From the NCBI GenBank assembly GCA_937942165.1, contig CALDFW010000039.1, positions 1-41,411 of the forward strand: a DNA stretch of 41,411 nt. The letters run 5' to 3'. The stretch's first letter is position 1, and each line of letters starts with the position of its first letter. Below are positions 1 to 8,470 of the stretch, piece by piece. The translations under genes and the position numbers were made by a program. This DNA is from an uncultured bacterium (GTDB taxonomy: Bacteria > Latescibacterota > UBA2968 > UBA8231). Below the pieces are notes generated by a model, which saw only the letters and a program-made list of their open reading frames with translations, ran no database searches and was not told the DNA's origin.

Positions 1-204
1 CGCAGAGTTAAACTGCGTCAGCACAAACATCTGGTTAATGCCGGAGTGAATGCAGTTGCTGATGGGGATATCAATCAGGCGATATTTACCACCGATGGGC
101 ACAGCGGGCTTGGAGCGGTACTCGGTCAGTGGAAATAGACGCGTGCCCCGTCCGCCCCCCAAAATAAGTCCAACAACGTCGTTCATACTGGCTTGTCCAA
201 CCAT
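1..204 (-). CDS. glgC: Glucose-1-phosphate adenylyltransferase, N-terminal part (cut by window edge)
   Basis: The first 68 codons of a leftward gene that runs off the window. The product makes ADP-glucose from glucose-1-phosphate and ATP, the committed step of bacterial glycogen synthesis in the cytosol. The sequence shows the nucleotidyltransferase signature [12 protein letters not shown], then [20 protein letters not shown] and VLTQFNSA, all diagnostic of GlgC. The ATG at 204 is preceded by GGGG about 8 bases upstream; a second ATG at 186 ([12 protein letters not shown]) matches the usual GlgC N-terminus and may be the true start. The gene lies 70 bases downstream of the L,D-transpeptidase gene on the same strand. 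Nothing can be said about the C-terminal left-handed beta-helix. Confidence 0.93.
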   Translation of the reverse strand, partial: MVGQASMNDVVGLILGGGRGTRLFPLTEYRSKPAVPIGGKYRLIDIPISNCIHSGINQMFVLTQFNSA

Positions 205-274
205 GATTTATCCCCGGGAAGGTCTCTATTAGCTAACCTGTTGAATATGGTCAAAATTACCCATTAAAACAATG

Positions 275-1927
275 CTACAGCGGTGTTTTACCCAGCGCCT
301 TTCGCATCTTATTATCGCTCTGATACGCATCTTCGCGCAGATATAACAGGCCGTCCTCTCCCACCCAAGCCGTCCAATACAGTAGGAAAACTGGCAGCGG
401 ATCGTCCAAGACAATCTGCCGGTTTCTTCCGCTTGCTATCAGATCTTCTAAATCCTCCCCTTCCCAACCCTCGAGAAGGCGCTGAGCCAAGAGCTCACTG
501 TCTTCAACGCGAATACAGCCGTGGCTAAACTCGCGTTTGTCCCGTTCAAAGAGGGCCTTGTTCGGGGTATCGTGCAGATAGACATTGTAGGGATTTTGAA
601 AATAGAATTTAACCACGCCCAGTGGATTGGTCCGGCTGGGAACCTGCGCTATTTGCACATCGAAATTAGACGTCGTCATGCGATCCCAATCAACGGTTTC
701 AGGCTCCAGGCGCTGGACAGCTACGCCGCGGCCCCTGCTAATGCGCAGACCGTTGCGAAGAGCGTAGCCCGGATCCCGCTGCAGTAAGGGCAGCATCTCC
801 CCGACGGCAATACTACGCGGGACGTACCAATACGGATTGAGCACGAGATGCGTCATCACAGCGCTGAATATCGGCGTGCGCCAATATTCCTTTCCTACAA
901 TCGTGCGAACCGTAAACTCGCGCCTGCCGCGGTTTATAAAATCTAGTTCGTAATCGTCGAGACGGACGAGTATATAGCGCGCCTCAGGATCGTGCGGCAG
1001 CCAACGCCACCGCTCCATATTGAGCTCTATTTGCGCTATTTGATCTTCAACGGGCTGGTTAATCGCCGCCAGCGTCACTCCGTCCAGCCTACCGCTGAGA
1101 TTGATATGGCGGCGGCGCTGGAACCGCCGGAGCGCAACGGACAACGCCTCTCCTTTAACACCGGACAAATCACCGCTCATCTCTAAGCGTTCCCGCAGTC
1201 CATCTCCTTCCGCACTCACCTGGACCCATCCTCCCCGCTGCTGAACGGCCCTGTATCGCGCCAGCGCATTTTTTAGACGGGCATATCCCCCCTGTGGCGG
1301 GCGTAGATTATCCAACGTCTCGCGGACTTGCTGAAGATCGAGCGCCGTTTCCAACAGGTCTGCCAGGCCGCCCTGTACATACGGAGCATCCCAAAAATCG
1401 TGCACCGTACGCGGGTCGATGCGACCCCGTAACATATGATTTCCGTAGCGAATAAATGCATTGGTGAGCAGCAGATCGAGTTCAACAGAGGTGCGCACTG
1501 AAGGCACTTCCCCCCCAGGTATTCGCCACAGGGCCAAGAGCGCGCCTATCGTCTCAACGTGGTAGCGTTGCGGATCTAAGCCATCGCCCTCGGCCGCTCT
1601 GAGCACACCGTATAGTGCATCGGCCTGACGTCCGGGGCCGCGTGGACCACACCAAATAGGGCGATCTCCACGCTTTAAGTAAAACGCGGACAAATCCCTT
1701 GATACCGATAGGATCGTGTCGCCTACAACCAGGCCATTTCCCCGCAGGGCGAGACGGATCCTGTCCGCGCTCTCCGCTTCCCACGTCCCAAATGCGTTTC
1801 CACCCCCATGTGCGCAGGAGAGCGTTAGACAAGACAGCGCGGTTAGGAGCCCCCACCAGAGGCAGGAATTCTTGCTTATTACTTTATCACACCTGAACAA
1901 AAGCCTTTTTGATGCCGAGTCAGCCAT
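275..1927 (-). CDS. L,D-transpeptidase, YcbB/LdtD type
   Basis: A 550-residue envelope enzyme expected to form 3-3 peptidoglycan cross-links. An N-terminal hydrophobic stretch (about residues 20-37, LWWGLLTALSCLTLSC) is a signal peptide or anchor; the cysteine after it resembles but does not strictly fit a lipobox. Then come a scaffold region (about 60-230), a peptidoglycan-binding-like segment ending RFQRRRHINLSGRLDGVTL, and the YkuD catalytic domain with LNPYWYVPRSIA and the SHGCIRV motif. The catalytic cysteine is residue 471. Length and order match LdtD/YcbB of Gram-negative bacteria. The ATG at 1927 is chosen because GGAG lies about 8 bases upstream; the ATG four codons earlier (1939) lacks such a site. 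Confidence 0.9.
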   Translation of the reverse strand: MADSASKRLLFRCDKVISKNSCLWWGLLTALSCLTLSCAHGGGNAFGTWEAESADRIRLALRGNGLVVGDTILSVSRDLSAFYLKRGDRPIWCGPRGPGRQADALYGVLRAAEGDGLDPQRYHVETIGALLALWRIPGGEVPSVRTSVELDLLLTNAFIRYGNHMLRGRIDPRTVHDFWDAPYVQGGLADLLETALDLQQVRETLDNLRPPQGGYARLKNALARYRAVQQRGGWVQVSAEGDGLRERLEMSGDLSGVKGEALSVALRRFQRRRHINLSGRLDGVTLAAINQPVEDQIAQIELNMERWRWLPHDPEARYILVRLDDYELDFINRGRREFTVRTIVGKEYWRTPIFSAVMTHLVLNPYWYVPRSIAVGEMLPLLQRDPGYALRNGLRISRGRGVAVQRLEPETVDWDRMTTSNFDVQIAQVPSRTNPLGVVKFYFQNPYNVYLHDTPNKALFERDKREFSHGCIRVEDSELLAQRLLEGWEGEDLEDLIASGRNRQIVLDDPLPVFLLYWTAWVGEDGLLYLREDAYQSDNKMRKALGKTPL

Positions 1928-2003
1928 GCCACTCTCCATCTATCTCTTGAACACCCTCACCTCTCGAAAGACCCACGGCGAACAGACTATGTCACCACAA
2001 TCC

Positions 2004-2031
2004 TTAACCGACTCCCCAAGAGAAATATAAC
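2004..2031 (+). promoter_or_regulatory. Putative sigma70-type promoter for the DMT-SDR-dehydratase operon
   Basis: TTAACC at 2004-2009 and TATAAC at 2026-2031 are separated by 16 bases. The -10 box matches the consensus at five of six positions and the -35 box at four of six. It sits in the divergent gap between the L,D-transpeptidase and the DMT permease and points at the permease. This is by-eye matching only. Confidence 0.35.
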
Positions 2032-2112
2032 ACTTGCCCAGGTGTTCTGCGGATTCGTACTTTGGCTTGGAAATTATCCCCCTCTGTTCATAACTCGAGG
2101 TATCTCGTTCAC

Positions 2113-2940
2113 GTGCTCTGGCTACTACCCGCTGTCTTTCTGAGTTTTGGCTTTGGCCAGCTCTTCAAATGGTCGCAGAGAAAAAACCACAAAGCACCCG
2201 TCGTCATCGCGACAAACTATCTCGTCCTAGCCGGTTGTCTCTTCTGCTATTTCCTACTCCGCGACGACCTTTCTACCTCTCCCCAAGCGCTCTTGATTGG
2301 AGTCATCACCGGAATATTTTTCATCGCTTCTATGCTGGCAATGACCCATGCGCTTACGCGCATAGATTCCGCTCCCACATTAACTTCTTTTCGCCTAGCG
2401 GTTGTTGCCCCCATCTTTGTCGGCGCCTTCCTGTGGGACGAAACGGTTACAGGTCGACAGGTCGCTGGCTGCGTAGCTGCCCTAATCAGTTTGCTATTAC
2501 TGAGCTGGCGCCCAGGCGAAACATCTCAGGGGCGCAACCTGTATCTGGTCACCGCGATCTTTATTCTGCAGGGACTCAGTATGTGCTGTCTACACTGGGT
2601 CCACCACGCCGGCTTAGACGAGGAGCGGCTACACATTCTGATGGTAACGGCTGCAACGGCAGGTATTTTAGGCAGCTTATTTGTTGCAGTCCGACGTATT
2701 CCCGTGCGGGCACCTACTGCGCTAGTCGGAGCGGGAATCGGCGTGTTCAATCTAGTGACGCTCTCTATTTCTCTCACCGCGCTGTCCCAGATACAGGGCA
2801 CCATTTTTTTCCCTATTAACGGCTGTGGTGTAGTTCTTCTAGACAATCTTTTTTCCCATTTTATATGGAAAGAACCTCTCGGGCGAACCGGTTTCTTGGG
2901 CGCATGCCTAGGAGCACTGGCAATGGTCCTCATTATTTAA
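2113..2940 (+). CDS. EamA/DMT-superfamily permease
   Basis: A hydrophobic protein of 275 residues with about ten membrane segments in two similar halves, as expected for the drug/metabolite transporter superfamily. It probably moves a small organic solute across the inner membrane; its substrate cannot be read from sequence. The first helix is LWLLPAVFLSFGFGQLFKW; the end of each half has the usual small-residue-rich helix (for example GRTGFLGACLGALAMVLII). I place the start at GTG 2113, directly before the first helix with GAGG upstream. A TTG at 2062 would add 17 residues but has no visible ribosome site. An SDR gene follows 18 bases downstream and a sugar-acid dehydratase after that, so uptake of that pathway's substrate is a reasonable guess. 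Confidence 0.8.
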   Translation: MLWLLPAVFLSFGFGQLFKWSQRKNHKAPVVIATNYLVLAGCLFCYFLLRDDLSTSPQALLIGVITGIFFIASMLAMTHALTRIDSAPTLTSFRLAVVAPIFVGAFLWDETVTGRQVAGCVAALISLLLLSWRPGETSQGRNLYLVTAIFILQGLSMCCLHWVHHAGLDEERLHILMVTAATAGILGSLFVAVRRIPVRAPTALVGAGIGVFNLVTLSISLTALSQIQGTIFFPINGCGVVLLDNLFSHFIWKEPLGRTGFLGACLGALAMVLII

Positions 2941-2958
2941 GCCATAGGAAAACGCACT

Positions 2959-3693
2959 ATGACTGACAGACTCTCAGGAAAAACCGTGCTCGTCACCGGC
3001 GCCGGACGCGGCATTGGCCGGGCCATCGCCCATACAATGGCCAGGCAGGGAGCACGCGTGGCCGCTGCTGACGTCGACATGGATTCATCAGAAGAGCTGG
3101 TAGCAGAGCTACCCACTGAGAGTATAGCTCTCGGCATGGACATCACTTCTTCAGACCAAGTGCGCTCAGGCGTAGAAAAGACGGTGGCTCATTTTGGCCA
3201 AATTGACGTATTGGTTAACAATGCAGGATTCCTAGTCTTCACTACCTACGAGGACTGCAGCGAAGCCGTTTGGGATCAAATCGTCGACGTCAATATGAAG
3301 GGAACCTTTCTCTGCTCTCAGGCCGTCCTGCCCCATATGAAAGCACGCGGTCAGGGCGCCCTTATCAACATGACCTCGCTAGCGGCTAAAACGGGCGGCG
3401 TTGCGGCCGGTCCCCCCTATGCCGCTTCAAAGGCGGGCGTAAGCGCGCTAACGATTGGTTTAGCACGTGCCGTTGCCGCACACGGGATTCGCGTCAACGC
3501 CATTGCCCCGGGGGTTATTGAGACTGCGATGACGGATTCTGCTGAACACGCTCCGCTCAAAGCGCAAATCCCCATTGGCCACACTGGACAACCCGAAGAC
3601 GTGGCAAACTGCGCGCTCTTTTTAGCCTCTGACGAAGCCCGCCATATAACGGGCGAAATAATTGACGTTAACGGCGGTCTTTTCATGGACTAG
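2959..3693 (+). CDS. SDR-family NAD(P)-dependent dehydrogenase
   Basis: A 244-residue classical short-chain dehydrogenase/reductase. The Rossmann motif TGAGRGIG is near residue 14; DVD after the second strand suggests NAD(H) preference; NNAG follows. The catalytic Ser (NMTSLAAKTGG) and YAASK Tyr/Lys pair are present, and the C-terminus has ITGEIIDVNGG, typical of FabG-like members. AGGA sits about 9 bases before the ATG. Its place between a DMT permease and an L-rhamnonate-dehydratase-like enzyme fits the oxidative L-rhamnose/L-fucose route, in which an SDR oxidises the 2-keto-3-deoxy sugar acid. That role is inferred from context; a FabG-like reductase is the alternative. Confidence 0.88.
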   Translation: MTDRLSGKTVLVTGAGRGIGRAIAHTMARQGARVAAADVDMDSSEELVAELPTESIALGMDITSSDQVRSGVEKTVAHFGQIDVLVNNAGFLVFTTYEDCSEAVWDQIVDVNMKGTFLCSQAVLPHMKARGQGALINMTSLAAKTGGVAAGPPYAASKAGVSALTIGLARAVAAHGIRVNAIAPGVIETAMTDSAEHAPLKAQIPIGHTGQPEDVANCALFLASDEARHITGEIIDVNGGLFMD

Positions 3694-3739
3694 ACCCCTT
3701 GGCCATTCTAAAAGCACACCAATAAAAAAGGAACTACCT

Positions 3740-4942
3740 GTGAAGATACGTAGCCTGCGCGCCGTCCAAGTCGACTTACCTGCTAAGAAACCCAGCACCA
3801 CCCCACGTCGCCCTAGCTGGCGGCACTCCTCACCCATCGGCTTACCCATGAACAAATATCCCGAGTTCCCGCCTGACTTACCGCATAAATCGCCCGGCAT
3901 CGGTGGGCGCGCGGTCTGGGTGCAGGTCGTCGCTGAAGATGGCACATGGGGCTTGGGTCGCACGAGCTTCGGCGAGCCCGTTGCAGCACTCGTAGACTCC
4001 TTTTACGCGCCGCTTCTTCAGGGCCGTGACTGCTTTGCAACCGAACACCTCAACGATATGATGTGGCGCGCATCCAAGCGCCATGGATCACTGGGCTTAT
4101 CCGCCTGTGCGCAGAGCGCCATTGACCTGGCCTTATGGGATCTCAAGGGCAAACTCTTAGAGCAGCCTGTTTATCGTCTATTGGGAGGACCCGCACGCGA
4201 AAAAATTCGGGCCTACTGCACCGGAGATGACCTCGACTGGGCCCAAGAATTGGGATTTAACGCCTTTAAGATTACCAATCCAGCACACTACGAGGAGGGC
4301 ATAGCCGGCATTAATACCGTAGAGGATAAAGTAGCTGCCGCACGCGAAGCTGTAGGGCGGAATTCCGAGCTAATGATCAACCCGGTTATGGCCTACGATG
4401 TCGAATTTGCCGTGCGCCTGTGTCAGCGGCTCCGTCCCTACGAGCTGCGGTGGCTTGAGGAACCCCTTATACCAGAGGACCTCGAGGGCCACATTCAGCT
4501 GCGCAAAGCCGTGCCTTGGATGCCCATTGCTACCGGTGAAGACCATCACACGCGTATTCCCTTTCGCCAGCTGGTAGAAAACCGCTGCGTCGATGTTGTT
4601 CAACCCGATCTACACTGGTGTGGAGGAATAACCGAGGCGGCCAAGATATATCATATCGCCGAAGCAGCAGGAATCAAATGTAGTCCGCATGGAGGACTCA
4701 ATTCGGCCTATGGACAGCACTTCTGCTACGCTTTTCCCGAATGCTCTCTCTGCGAATTTCACATGAGCACGCCCGTCGGCGTACCCTTGGAAGAGATGGT
4801 CGCGATACCAGGCACTGCTGTACCTAAGGACGGGTTTCTAGTGCCTTCTGATGCACCCGGATTTGGCATGGAAATACCCGAGCAATGGATCAGAGAGTGG
4901 GACCACAGCATGCATATAAAGGGGAATGACGTGGTGCTTTAG
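3740..4942 (+). CDS. Enolase-superfamily sugar-acid dehydratase, L-rhamnonate dehydratase-like
   Basis: A 400-residue enolase-superfamily protein resembling the RhmD subgroup: the N-terminal capping region has PMNKYPEF, the barrel has AIDLALWDLKGKLLEQPVYRLLGG, and the end has VPKDGFLVPSDAPGFG. RhmD enzymes dehydrate L-rhamnonate to its 2-keto-3-deoxy acid with Mg2+. Aligning by eye, the second and third metal ligands (Glu240/241 in WLEEP, Glu267 in TGEDHH) and the His-Asp catalytic dyad (Asp290 in QPDLHW, His317 in SPHGG) are present, but the first metal ligand, normally Asp (LMLD), is Asn214 (LMIN). The GTG start at 3740 has AAGGA 8 bases upstream. It is 46 bases downstream of the SDR gene, likely one transcript. 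The change could alter metal binding or substrate. Confidence 0.85.
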   Translation: MKIRSLRAVQVDLPAKKPSTTPRRPSWRHSSPIGLPMNKYPEFPPDLPHKSPGIGGRAVWVQVVAEDGTWGLGRTSFGEPVAALVDSFYAPLLQGRDCFATEHLNDMMWRASKRHGSLGLSACAQSAIDLALWDLKGKLLEQPVYRLLGGPAREKIRAYCTGDDLDWAQELGFNAFKITNPAHYEEGIAGINTVEDKVAAAREAVGRNSELMINPVMAYDVEFAVRLCQRLRPYELRWLEEPLIPEDLEGHIQLRKAVPWMPIATGEDHHTRIPFRQLVENRCVDVVQPDLHWCGGITEAAKIYHIAEAAGIKCSPHGGLNSAYGQHFCYAFPECSLCEFHMSTPVGVPLEEMVAIPGTAVPKDGFLVPSDAPGFGMEIPEQWIREWDHSMHIKGNDVVL

Positions 4943-4985
4943 TTTTAGGGCGTTTGAAGGGAGGACAGAGACGCGTAACCGATGG

Positions 4986-5762
4986 CTAGTAGCGACCCTC
5001 ACCAAGGTCGCGCAGCAGATCGACATAGGCACTTTCCCCTTCTTCTTCCCATACACGCAGTAGCTGCGAACCTACAATGCCGATCTCAACGGTGCCCTGC
5101 AAGCGTTTTAGATCAGCCCCGCTGCCCAGACCAAAACCCAGTGCAAGAGGCACATTGGTAGCCCGCCTACAGCGCTCGACAAAGGAAAAGAGTTCGGGGT
5201 CAATTTCCGTGCGACTACCCGTCACGCCGCGCCGCGCAACGACGTAAACAAAACCGGCCGCCCGCTGTCCGATCTCGGCCAGCCGCTGATCGGTATTGGT
5301 TGGGGTCATAAGCTGAATCGGATGCAGCTCGCGCTCTCGGCTCAGCTCAAATAGCTCTTCCCCCTCTTCAACGGGTAGGTCCGGTAGTATATAGCCGACC
5401 GATCCACCATCGCTCAGCGCGTCGCAATAGGCTCCGTGCCCCAAGCGAAACGCCGTATTGTAATAGCCCATCATTAGGTGGGGAAAGGTAAACTGGCGCG
5501 TAGAGCGCTTCATCAGGTCGAAGTACTGGGTCAGGGATATACCTTTTTCCAGTGCACTCTGATTGGCGCGTGCAAAGGTCGGCCCATCGGCTACCGGCTC
5601 ACTAAAGGGCATCTGCAATTCTACGAGGTCTACCCCCACTTCACCCATGATTTCCAGCATGCGCCAGTTCTCTTCAAGCGAGGGATAGCCGGCGATGAGA
5701 TGGGTCATTAATAACACTTTGCGCTCGCCTAGGCGCTCTCTGATATAGGACTCGAGATTCAC
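4986..5762 (-). CDS. trpA: Tryptophan synthase alpha chain
   Basis: A 258-residue TIM barrel that cleaves indole-3-glycerol phosphate to indole and glyceraldehyde-3-phosphate and passes indole to TrpB. The catalytic region reads VELQMPFSEPVADGP: Glu48 corresponds to E. coli Glu49, but the position of Asp60 is Glu55. The loop motif RRGVTGSR and the phosphate-binding GFGLGS are present. The divergent N-terminal motif (LLMTHLIAGYPS) replaces the usual MPYLTAGDP. The GTG start shares four bases (GTGA) with the trpB stop, so translation is probably coupled. Length is normal for TrpA. Confidence 0.93.
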   Translation of the reverse strand: MNLESYIRERLGERKVLLMTHLIAGYPSLEENWRMLEIMGEVGVDLVELQMPFSEPVADGPTFARANQSALEKGISLTQYFDLMKRSTRQFTFPHLMMGYYNTAFRLGHGAYCDALSDGGSVGYILPDLPVEEGEELFELSRERELHPIQLMTPTNTDQRLAEIGQRAAGFVYVVARRGVTGSRTEIDPELFSFVERCRRATNVPLALGFGLGSGADLKRLQGTVEIGIVGSQLLRVWEEEGESAYVDLLRDLGEGRY

Positions 5763-7012
5763 AGCTTATCAACCTTCTGACGCAAAAATTCCTTCCATTT
5801 TGCATCATCTAGCGCATCGGCAATCGTAAATATGTCTTTGTCTCCGCGACCCGACATATTGATCAGCACGGTCTGCTCTGGATCCATAGTAGCCGCTTCG
5901 CGCAGACCACCGGCTAGCCCGTGACAGCTTTCCAAAGCACCGATGATGCCCTCCGTCCGCATGAGCAATTTGAGCGCATCGATCACTTCTGCATCGGTTG
6001 CCGATTCGGTCCGCATGCGACCACATTCATGCCAGTGGGCAAGAATAGGACTCACGCCAATGTAATCCAATCCCGCAGACACGGAGTGAGTATGCTGCAT
6101 TTGTCCTTCATCGTTTTGAAAGAAATACGTCTTGTAGCCCTGAGCTACACCGGGAACGCCCATGCCCCCTGCGAGTCGAGCGGCATGTTGGCCACTGCTC
6201 AACCCCAACCCTCCTGCTTCAATACCAACCAACTCGACTTCGGGATCTTCGAGAAATCCAAGAAAAAGGCCCGTCGCATTAGACCCTCCGCCTACGCACG
6301 CATAGACTCGGTCGGGCAGTCTGGCGGGACAGGCGAGCATTTGCTCGCGCGATTCCAGTCCAATAATGCGCTGAAAATAGGCAACTATTTGGGGAAAAGG
6401 ATGTGGGCCACAGGCCGTGCCCAGCGCATAATGGGTGTCCTCCATTGAGTAAGCCCAGTCGCGCAAACACTCGTTAATCGCATCCTTCAGCGTTGCAGCG
6501 CCGTCTTCAACGGCAACGACGGTAGCGCCCAGCTGCTCCATCCAAAATACGTTAGGCCGCTGTCGCTCAACGTCTACGGCCCCCATGTATATCGTGCAGT
6601 CTAGGCCGAAACGCGCAGCCATGGTCGCAGTCGCAACCCCGTGCTGACCTGCTCCGGTTTCTGCAATAACGCGTCGCTTGCCCATCCGCTTAACCAATAG
6701 TCCCTGCCCCATGACGTTATTGGCCTTATGCGCACCGGTCTGGTTGAGATCTTCCCGTTTGATAAAGATCTGCGCACCGCCAATTTCACGAGTTAGGTTT
6801 TCCAGGTATGTAATGGGCGTTGGACGGCATGAATAGGACTGCATAACCTGCAAAAATTCGGGCCAAAAAGACTCATCGGCTCGCGCTTCATCAAATACTT
6901 CGATAAGCTCATCAAGCGTCGAGCGTAGAATCTCTGGCACAAACGCACCGCCAAAAGAGCCGAAGTATCCCGGACGCTCAGGGGCGAATATTTCGTCGGT
7001 CAGCGCGCCCAT
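5759..7012 (-). CDS. trpB: Tryptophan synthase beta chain
   Basis: A 417-residue PLP enzyme that condenses indole with serine. It starts with the typical PGYFGSFGGAFVPEIL and has the PLP lysine in HKANN, the glutamate-containing GAGQHG loop, the phosphate-binding GGGSNA and the C-terminal SGRGDKD. It is of the ordinary TrpB1 type. The ATG at 7012 overlaps the stop of the S1-like gene (TGATG); a TTG one codon earlier is possible but unlikely. No other trp genes are within the window, so the trpBA pair is separated here from the rest of the pathway. Confidence 0.96.
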   Translation of the reverse strand: MGALTDEIFAPERPGYFGSFGGAFVPEILRSTLDELIEVFDEARADESFWPEFLQVMQSYSCRPTPITYLENLTREIGGAQIFIKREDLNQTGAHKANNVMGQGLLVKRMGKRRVIAETGAGQHGVATATMAARFGLDCTIYMGAVDVERQRPNVFWMEQLGATVVAVEDGAATLKDAINECLRDWAYSMEDTHYALGTACGPHPFPQIVAYFQRIIGLESREQMLACPARLPDRVYACVGGGSNATGLFLGFLEDPEVELVGIEAGGLGLSSGQHAARLAGGMGVPGVAQGYKTYFFQNDEGQMQHTHSVSAGLDYIGVSPILAHWHECGRMRTESATDAEVIDALKLLMRTEGIIGALESCHGLAGGLREAATMDPEQTVLINMSGRGDKDIFTIADALDDAKWKEFLRQKVDKL

Positions 7013-8400
7013 CAATCGACCAGTTTAGCGCGACGTAGCGCATCAGTTAGCGCATTTCCCGTGGGCTCTTCCACCTGTTCTCGCTTCATTCGTTCCTGAA
7101 AGTCTCGCAGGTTGGCGGCCGATTCCATCGATTCTACCTGCCGAATCGAAAGACGCAGACGCTGACGACGCATATCGGCTTCAAGCACCACAATCCGCAC
7201 CTCTTCACCCAGAGAAAGCACTTCGCGCGGGTGCGCAATGCGGCGATCGGCAATTTCAGAAACATGCACCATGCCTCGAACCCCTTCGGCCAACTCTACA
7301 AACGCGCCGTAGTCTTCTAGGCTATCGACCTTGCCCGTAGCAACGGTACCAGCGGGAAACTGCTCGCGCACGGCGTCCCAAGGATTTTTCTCGAGTGCTT
7401 TTATCGAAAGAGAGATCCGCTCTTTACGGCGATTCCCCAACCCCTTTGTATCCAATACCACCACTTCAATCTCTTGTCCCTCTTGCAGAGCATCGCTCGG
7501 CTGATTGACGCGCTGATGGCTAATTTCGGAGACGTGCACCAGGCCTTCTACTCCTGCTCCCAGCGCGACAAAGGCGCCAAAATCCTGCAGGCGCGTCACC
7601 GTGCCCTGCAGCTTCGCACCTTTTTTTAATGTAGCTCGGACCGCCTCGGCTTCTTTGTTCTGTTCGGCTTCGAGCAGAGCCCGACGCGATACGACGATAT
7701 CGCGTCCCTGATGGCGGAACTCGATGATCTTGAAGCTAAACGTCTTGCCTCGGTATTCCTCGGCGCTTTCGACATAGGATGTATCAATATGCGAGATGGG
7801 ACAGAAACCGCGCACGCCGCCCTGAAAAATAACGCCCATCCCCCACTTGTTTACCGCGTCAACTTGACCTTCTACCGGCATACCGGACTTGAATGCCTGG
7901 TAGAGTGCATCGGTATTACCGTCTGTGCGGCTCACGCTGCGCGTCAACTGCACTTCATCCCCGACGCTGGCGGCAAAAGCTTCGATTTGGTCTCCCACTG
8001 CAAATAGCGCCTCGCCGTCTTTACCGAGCAGTTCACTTGCGCGAATGATAGCTTCGCCGCGTCCACCGTAGTCTATAAAGGCCGTCTCACCGTCAATCTT
8101 GGCAATCACACCGCTCACCTTATCTCCGACTTTGACCTCCCCTTTAGCATCTGATTCACTCTCGGCTAGCATCTGGGCAAAGTCGCCCTCCCCAGCCTCC
8201 GGGGAGGCAGCCTCTTCCTCGGGCTCAACAGCAGCGACCTCTACGGGCGCGGCCTCTTCCTCGGCGGCGCCGTCCCCATTTTTCTCCGTCACCGTTTCAG
8301 ACCCTCCTGCTACAGCCTCTGCCTCTTCCTGTGGCGCTTGGGCCATATCGGTAGCCTCTTCTTGAACATCTCCCTCTTGAGCCTGAGGATCCTCTGCCAT
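7012..8400 (-). CDS. Ribosomal protein S1-like, four S1 domains with acidic N-terminal tail
   Basis: A 462-residue protein with an Ala/Glu-rich, low-complexity acidic tail (residues 1-90) followed by four S1/OB repeats at about 92-160, 175-245, 256-335 and 346-420. The third and fourth carry the clear signatures DFGAFVAL and DYGAFVEL followed by GLVHVSEIS and GMVHVSEIA. S1 proteins bind mRNA at the 30S subunit and help initiation. E. coli S1 has six domains; four-domain forms occur in other phyla, so this may be the genuine S1 or an accessory RNA-binding paralogue. The start has AGGAG 8 bases upstream. It is the first gene of an apparent S1-trpB-trpA transcription unit. Confidence 0.88.
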   Translation of the reverse strand: MAEDPQAQEGDVQEEATDMAQAPQEEAEAVAGGSETVTEKNGDGAAEEEAAPVEVAAVEPEEEAASPEAGEGDFAQMLAESESDAKGEVKVGDKVSGVIAKIDGETAFIDYGGRGEAIIRASELLGKDGEALFAVGDQIEAFAASVGDEVQLTRSVSRTDGNTDALYQAFKSGMPVEGQVDAVNKWGMGVIFQGGVRGFCPISHIDTSYVESAEEYRGKTFSFKIIEFRHQGRDIVVSRRALLEAEQNKEAEAVRATLKKGAKLQGTVTRLQDFGAFVALGAGVEGLVHVSEISHQRVNQPSDALQEGQEIEVVVLDTKGLGNRRKERISLSIKALEKNPWDAVREQFPAGTVATGKVDSLEDYGAFVELAEGVRGMVHVSEIADRRIAHPREVLSLGEEVRIVVLEADMRRQRLRLSIRQVESMESAANLRDFQERMKREQVEEPTGNALTDALRRAKLVD

Positions 8401-8470
8401 TACAACACTCCTTTAGGAACTGAGCGAAGCCCCTCATGAGAGACCGCGCGTCTAATTGTTGATTCCATCC

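Noticed and set aside
2169-2819. A 216-codon open frame inside the DMT permease gene, in another frame
   Set aside because: It has no ribosome site, its composition is that of an out-of-frame shadow, and the permease frame has clear membrane helices.
8099-8365. Ser/Ala-rich open frame opposite the S1-like acidic tail
   Set aside because: It is the antisense of a repeated Glu/Ala codon stretch, which gives a long open frame by composition.
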